DNA from: Nemophila menziesii | Lineage: Eukaryota > Streptophyta > Magnoliopsida > Boraginales > Hydrophyllaceae | Direction of reading: 5' to 3' | NCBI GenBank assembly: GCA_029959085.1 | Contig: JARWIR010000014.1 | Location: 11,764,001-11,828,000, forward strand | DNA length: 64,000 nt | Part shown: in pieces, positions 59,970 to 64,000 of the stretch | Layout of the letters: each line of letters starts with the position of its first letter | Numbering within the stretch: position 1 is the first letter of the stretch | Notes under the pieces: model-generated | What the model was told of the DNA's origin: nothing | The model's input: the letters and a program-made list of their open reading frames with translations, nothing else | The model's database searches: none | Translations under genes and position numbers: made by a program

Positions 59970-62468
59970 ACGGTTGGTATAACCCTAAAGGACCCAAAAT
60001 ACGATATCCTAAAATTGTATAATAAATACAACCTAAAAGTCAACAACAAAACACACTCAAAACGTAAAACAGATCATCTTAGATGGCGAAGCTATGTGTC
60101 GGTCCTAGAAGGCCCAACGCACTCAATAAACATATATTATGTGCCCCATTCTAAAAAAATATGCGAAAGTTACCGAAAATCCTCCCAGGAATATCGAAAA
60201 CCATAAAAACGGTTTGCAGAGTGTTTGGATGAAAGAAACAAGACAAAATCTTCATGTTATTATCCTTTCCATGGTTAGGGTTAGTGATTAAGGTTTTGGG
60301 ATTAGGTTATAGGGTTTAGTATTTAGGGTTTGGGGTTTGTGGTTTATTTTTAGAGTTTATGGTTAGTATTTAGGTCATACGGTGATGGATTAGTTATAGG
60401 TTATAAGGTAAAGGTTTTGTGTTTATGGTTTAGGGTATAACGTTAGAGTCTTTAGAAATTAGGGTTGAATGTTACGGTTGGTATAACCCTAACGGACCCA
60501 AAATACGATATCCTAAAATAGTATATTAAAAACAGCCTAAAAGTCAACAAAACACATCTCAAAACGTAAAACAGATCATCTTAGATGGCGAAGCTATTTG
60601 TCGGTCCTAAAAGGCCCAACGCACTCAAAAAACATACATTATGTTCCCCATTCTGAGAAAGTATGCGAAAGTTAGCGAAAAATCCTCCTGGGAACTTCGA
60701 AAATCTTAAAAACGGTTTGCAGTGTGTTTGGATGATAGAAACAAGCCAAAATCTTCACGTTATTATCTTTTCCATGGTTAGGGTTAGTGATTAAGGTTTT
60801 GGGATTAGGTTATAGGGTTTAGTATTTAGGGTTTGGGGTTTGTGGTTTATTTTTAGAGTTTATGGTTAGTATTTAGGTCATACGGTGATGGATTAGTTAT
60901 AGGTTATAAGGTAAAGGTTTTGTGTTTATGGTTTAGGGTATAACGTTAGAGTCTTTAGAAATTAGGGTTGAATGTTACGGTTGGTATAACCCTAACGGAC
61001 CCAAAATACGATATCCTAAAATAGTATATTAAAAACAGCCTAAAAGTCAACAAAACACATCTCAAAACGTAAAACAGATCATCTTAGATGGCGAAGCTAT
61101 TTGTCGGTCCTAGAAGGCCCAACGCACTCAAAAAAACATACATTATGTGCCCCATTCTGAGAAAGTATGCGAAAGTTAGCGAAAAATCCTCCTGGGAACT
61201 TCGAAAATCTTAAAAACGGTTTGCAGTGTGTTTGGATGATAGAAACAAGCCAAAATCTTCACGTTATTATCTTTTCCATGGTTAGGGTTAGTGATTAAGG
61301 TTTTGGGATTAGGGTATAGGGTTTAGTATTTAGGGTTTGGGGTTTGGGGTTTATTGTTAGTATTTAGGGCATATGGTGATGGATTAGGTATATGTTATAA
61401 GGTTAGGGTTTTGGGTTTATGGTTTAGGGTATAACGTTAGAGACTTTAGAAATTAGGGCTGAATGTTACGGTTGGTATAACCCTAACGGACCCAAAATAC
61501 GATATCCTAAAATAGTATATTAAAAACAACCTAAAATTCAACAAAACACATATCAAAACGTAAAATAGATCATCTTAGATGGCGAAGTTATGTGTCGGTC
61601 CCAGAAGGTCCAACGCACTCAAAAAACATATATTATGTCCCGTATTATGAAAAAGTATGCGAAAGTTACCGAAAATCCTCCTGGAACTTCGAAAACCATA
61701 AAACCGGTTTGTAGAGTGTTTGCATGAAAGAAACAAGCCAAAATCTTCACGTTATTATCCTTTCCATGGTTAGGTTAGTGATTAAGGTTTTAGGATTAGG
61801 GTATAGGGTTTAGTATTTAAGGTTTGGGGTTTGTGGTTTATTGTTAGAGTTTATGGTTAGTATTTAGGGCATATGGTGATGGATTAGGTATATGTTATAA
61901 GGTTAGGGTTTTGGGTTTATGGTTTAGGGTATAACGTTAGAGACTTTAGAAATTAGGGCTGAATGTTACGGTTGGTATAACCCTAACAGACCCAAAATAC
62001 GATATCCTAAAATAGCATATTAAAAACAACCTAAAATTCAACAAAACACATCTCAAAACGTAAAATAGATCATCTTAGATGGCGAAGTTATGTGTCGGTC
62101 CCAGAAGGTCCAATGCACTCAAAAAACATATATTATGTCCCCCATTATGAAAAAGTATGCGAAAGTTACCGAAAATCCTCCTGGAACTTCGAAAACCTTA
62201 AAAACGGTTTGCAGAGTGTTTGCATGAAAGAAACAAGCCAAAATCTTCACGTTATTATCCTTTCCATAGTTAGGGTTAGTGATTAAGGTTTTGGGATTAG
62301 GGTATAGTGTTTAGTATTTAGGGTTTGGGGTTTGTGGTTTATTGTTAGAGTTTATGGTTAGTATTTAGGTCATACGGTGATGGATTAGTTATAGGTTATA
62401 AGGTAAAGGTTTTGTGTTTATGGTTTAGGGTTTAACGTTAGAGACTTTAGAAATTAGGGTTGAATGTT
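59970..62468 (+). repeat. Pentamer A-(B/A hybrid)-B-C-D2
   Basis: Monomers start at 59970, 60474, 60977, 61468 and 61968. The A unit has the tcaacaacaaaac insertion and actcaataaac, like the A units at 45384 and 48379, but starts acggttggtata. The unit at 60474 has a B 5' half (gaagctatttgtcgg, gatgatagaaac) and an A-type 3' half (tttatttttagag, gagtcttt), 503 bp. It sits where the copy of the preceding ~4 kb begins. Confidence 0.92.
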
Positions 62469-63960
62469 ACGGTTGTTATAACCCTAAAGGACCCAAAATA
62501 CGATATCCTAAAATTGTATAATAAATACAACCTAAAAGTCAACAAAACACACTCAAAACGTAAAACAGATCATCTTAGATGGCGAAGCTATGTGTCGGTC
62601 CTAGAAGGCCCAACGCACTCAGAAAACATATATTATGTGCCCCATTCTGAAAAAATATGCGAAAGTTACCGAAAATCCTCCCAGGAATATCGAAAACCAT
62701 AAAAACGGTTTGCAGAGTGTTTGGATGAAAGAAACAAGACAAAATCTTCATGTTATTATCCTTTCCATGGTTAGGGTTAGTGATTAAGGTTTTGGGATTA
62801 GGTTATAGGGTTTAGTATTTAGGGTTTGGGGTTTGTGGTTTATTTTTAGAGTTTATGGTTAGTATTTAGGTCATACGGTGATGGATTAGTTATAGGTTAT
62901 AAGGTAAAGGTTTTGTGTTTATGGTTTAGGGTATAACGTTAGAGTCTTTAGAAATTAGGGTTGAATGTTACGGTTGGTATAACCCTAACGGACCCAAAAT
63001 ACGATATCCTAAAATAGTATATTAAAAACAGCCTAAAAGTCAACAAAACACATCTCAAAACGTAAAACAGATCATCTTAGATGGCGAAGCTATTTGTCGG
63101 TCCTAGAAGGCCCAACGCACTCAAAAAACATACATTATGTGCCCCATTCTGAGAAAGTATGCGAAAGTTAGCGAAAAATCCTCCTGGGAACTTCGAAAAT
63201 CTTAAAAACGGTTTGTAGTGTGTTTGGATGATAGAAACAAGCCAAAATCTTCACGTTATTATCTTTTCCATGGTTAGGGTTAGTGATTAAGGTTTTGGGA
63301 TTAGGGTATAGGGTTTAGTATTTAGGGTTTGGGGTTTGTGGTTTATTGTTAGTATTTAGGGCATATGGTGATGGATTAGGTATATGTTATAAGGTTAGGG
63401 TTTTGGGTTTATGGTTTAGGGTATAACGTTAGAGACTTTAGAAATTAGGGCTGAATGTTACGGTTGGTATAACCCTAACGGACCCAAAATACGATATCCT
63501 AAAATAGTATATTAAAAACAACCTAAAATTCAACAAAACACATCTCAAAACGTAAAATAGATCATCTTAGATGGCGAAGTTATGTGTCGGTCCCAGAAGG
63601 TCCAACGCACTCAAAAAACATATATTATGTCCCCCATTATGAAAAAGTATGCGAAAGTTACCGAAAATCCTCCTGGAACTTCGAAAACCTTAAAAACGGT
63701 TTGCAGAGTGTTTGCATGAAAGAAAGAAGCCAAAATCTTCACGTTATTATCCTTTCCATAGTTAGGGTTAGTGATTAAGGTTTTGGGATTAGGGTATAGG
63801 GTTTAGTATTTAGGGTTTGGGGTTTGTGGTTTATTGTTAGAGTTTATGGTTAGTATTTAGGTCATACGGTGATGGATTAGTTATAGGTTATAAGGTAAAG
63901 GTTTTGTGTTTATGGTTTAGGGTTTAACGTTAGAGACTTTAGAAATTAGGGTTGAATGTT
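62469..63960 (+). repeat. Trimer A-B-D2
   Basis: Monomers start at 62469, 62970 and 63460. A copy of the trimer at 58478 at offset 3991, sharing actcagaaaac and ggtttgtagtgtg. The D2 unit has gaaagaaagaagcc. Confidence 0.93.
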
Positions 63961-64000
63961 ACGGTTGTTATAACCCTAAAGGACCCAAAATACGATATCC
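63961..64000 (+). repeat. Partial A-type monomer cut by the window edge
   Basis: The last 40 bases are the start of a further A unit (gttgttataaccctaaagg, then tacgatatcc). The array continues beyond the window, and the first base of the window also lies exactly at a unit start by this phasing, so neither array boundary is present. Confidence 0.95.

Larger units (their letters stand above)
1..64000 (+). repeat. Telomere-similar ~500-bp tandem satellite array (entire window)
   Basis: The same ~500-bp unit repeats without interruption from the first base to the last, always in one orientation. Anchoring on acggttg gives 128 complete units and a 40-bp remnant at the right end. Nearly every unit carries one gatatc site in the context tacgatatcc, so EcoRV would reduce the locus to a ~500-bp ladder; the unit at 4500 (acaatatcc) and the rearranged unit at 53851 lack it. 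Open frames inside the array are short (at most 91 codons), overlap on both strands and recur only because the DNA recurs. The G-rich half contains several TTTAGGG words per unit, the plant telomere heptamer. The likely setting is plant pericentromeric heterochromatin, possibly the chromosome 1 telomere-similar repeats of Arabidopsis; species assignment is from memory and uncertain, the satellite call is not. Confidence 0.99.
56986..64000 (+). repeat. Tandem duplication of eight monomers, offset 3991 (second copy truncated)
   Basis: Units at 56986, 57477, 57977, 58478, 58979 and 59469 are repeated at 60977, 61468, 61968, 62469, 62970 and 63460. Shared rare markers include aaaaccataaaaccgg with gtttgtagag in the C units (57706 and 61697), gtatagtgttt in the D units and actcagaaaac in the A units. 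Confidence 0.88.

Noticed and set aside
1..64000. 5S rDNA array (Arabidopsis 5S repeats are also about 500 bp)
   Set aside because: No stretch resembles the 5S rRNA gene or its internal promoter boxes, and half of each unit is telomere-like instead.
1..64000. Main Arabidopsis centromere satellite (about 178-180 bp)
   Set aside because: The period is about 500 bp and I see no ~180-bp subperiod or recognisable motif of that satellite.
1..64000. Functional telomere or subtelomere end
   Set aside because: There is no uninterrupted run of TTTAGGG, the motifs are decayed and occur in both orientations in each unit, and the array exits the window on both sides.
1..64000. CRISPR array or prokaryotic repeat locus
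   Set aside because: The whole unit is repeated with no unique spacers, the unit is far too long, and no cas-like genes are present.

Overview
The whole 64-kb window is one head-to-tail satellite DNA array. It holds about 128 complete copies of a roughly 500-bp monomer plus a 40-bp fragment, all in the same orientation. I see no unique sequence, gene, RNA gene or transposon inside it. Counting each monomer from the recurring acggttg, most are 500, 501 or 503 bp. Recurrent shortened or lengthened classes measure 466, 477, 488, 490, 491 and 504 bp, and one rearranged unit is 631 bp.

Each monomer has three parts. A C/A-rich 5' arm (aaccctaa plus decayed CCTAAA-like words) is followed by a non-telomeric core of about 200 bp, then a G/T-rich 3' arm of about 200 bp full of perfect and decayed TTTAGGG words. 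Where one monomer meets the next, the G-rich arm runs into the C-rich arm, so every boundary looks like a decayed head-to-head telomere junction. TTTAGGG is the plant-type telomere repeat. From memory, unverified, ~500-bp telomere-similar repeats of this kind lie near the centromere of Arabidopsis thaliana chromosome 1 (pAtT12-type clones). I therefore favour plant pericentromeric heterochromatin, probably Arabidopsis or a close relative, with moderate confidence.

Monomers fall into recognisable classes, named here for this annotation. A: gttgttataaccctaaagg, tcccaggaatatcg. B: acagcctaaaagtc, gaagctatttgtcgg, gatgatagaaac. B': ggcataaccc, cctagaaggcgcaacg. C: tcccagaaggtccaac, ccatggttaggttagtg. 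D: C-like core but ccatagttagggttag, with two 3' halves: D1 has tttatttttagag and gagtcttt, D2 has tttattgttagag and ggtttaacgttag. E: tccctgaaggcccaac. H: hybrids of B' 5' half with D2 3' half. An A monomer is always preceded by a D2-type 3' half, so A marks the start of each higher-order block.

Layout. 1-25.5 kb: long, variable blocks (3 to 11 monomers) built by large recent duplications with offsets of 5002, 3996 and 8503 bp. 25.5-29.5 kb: short dimer and trimer blocks. 29.5-45.4 kb: a regular tetramer higher-order repeat A-B-C-D of about 1.99 kb, itself duplicated as an 8-mer. 45.4-49.4 kb: a hexamer and the start of a degenerate block. 49.4-56 kb: the most diverged part, with E-type monomers, hybrids, deletions and one three-part chimeric unit. 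56-64 kb: A-B-C-D-like blocks again, closely related to 40.9-46.4 kb and internally duplicated (offset 3991). There is no gene network here; the biology is satellite evolution by unequal exchange, conversion and slippage, and possibly chromatin recruitment through dense telomere-like motifs.
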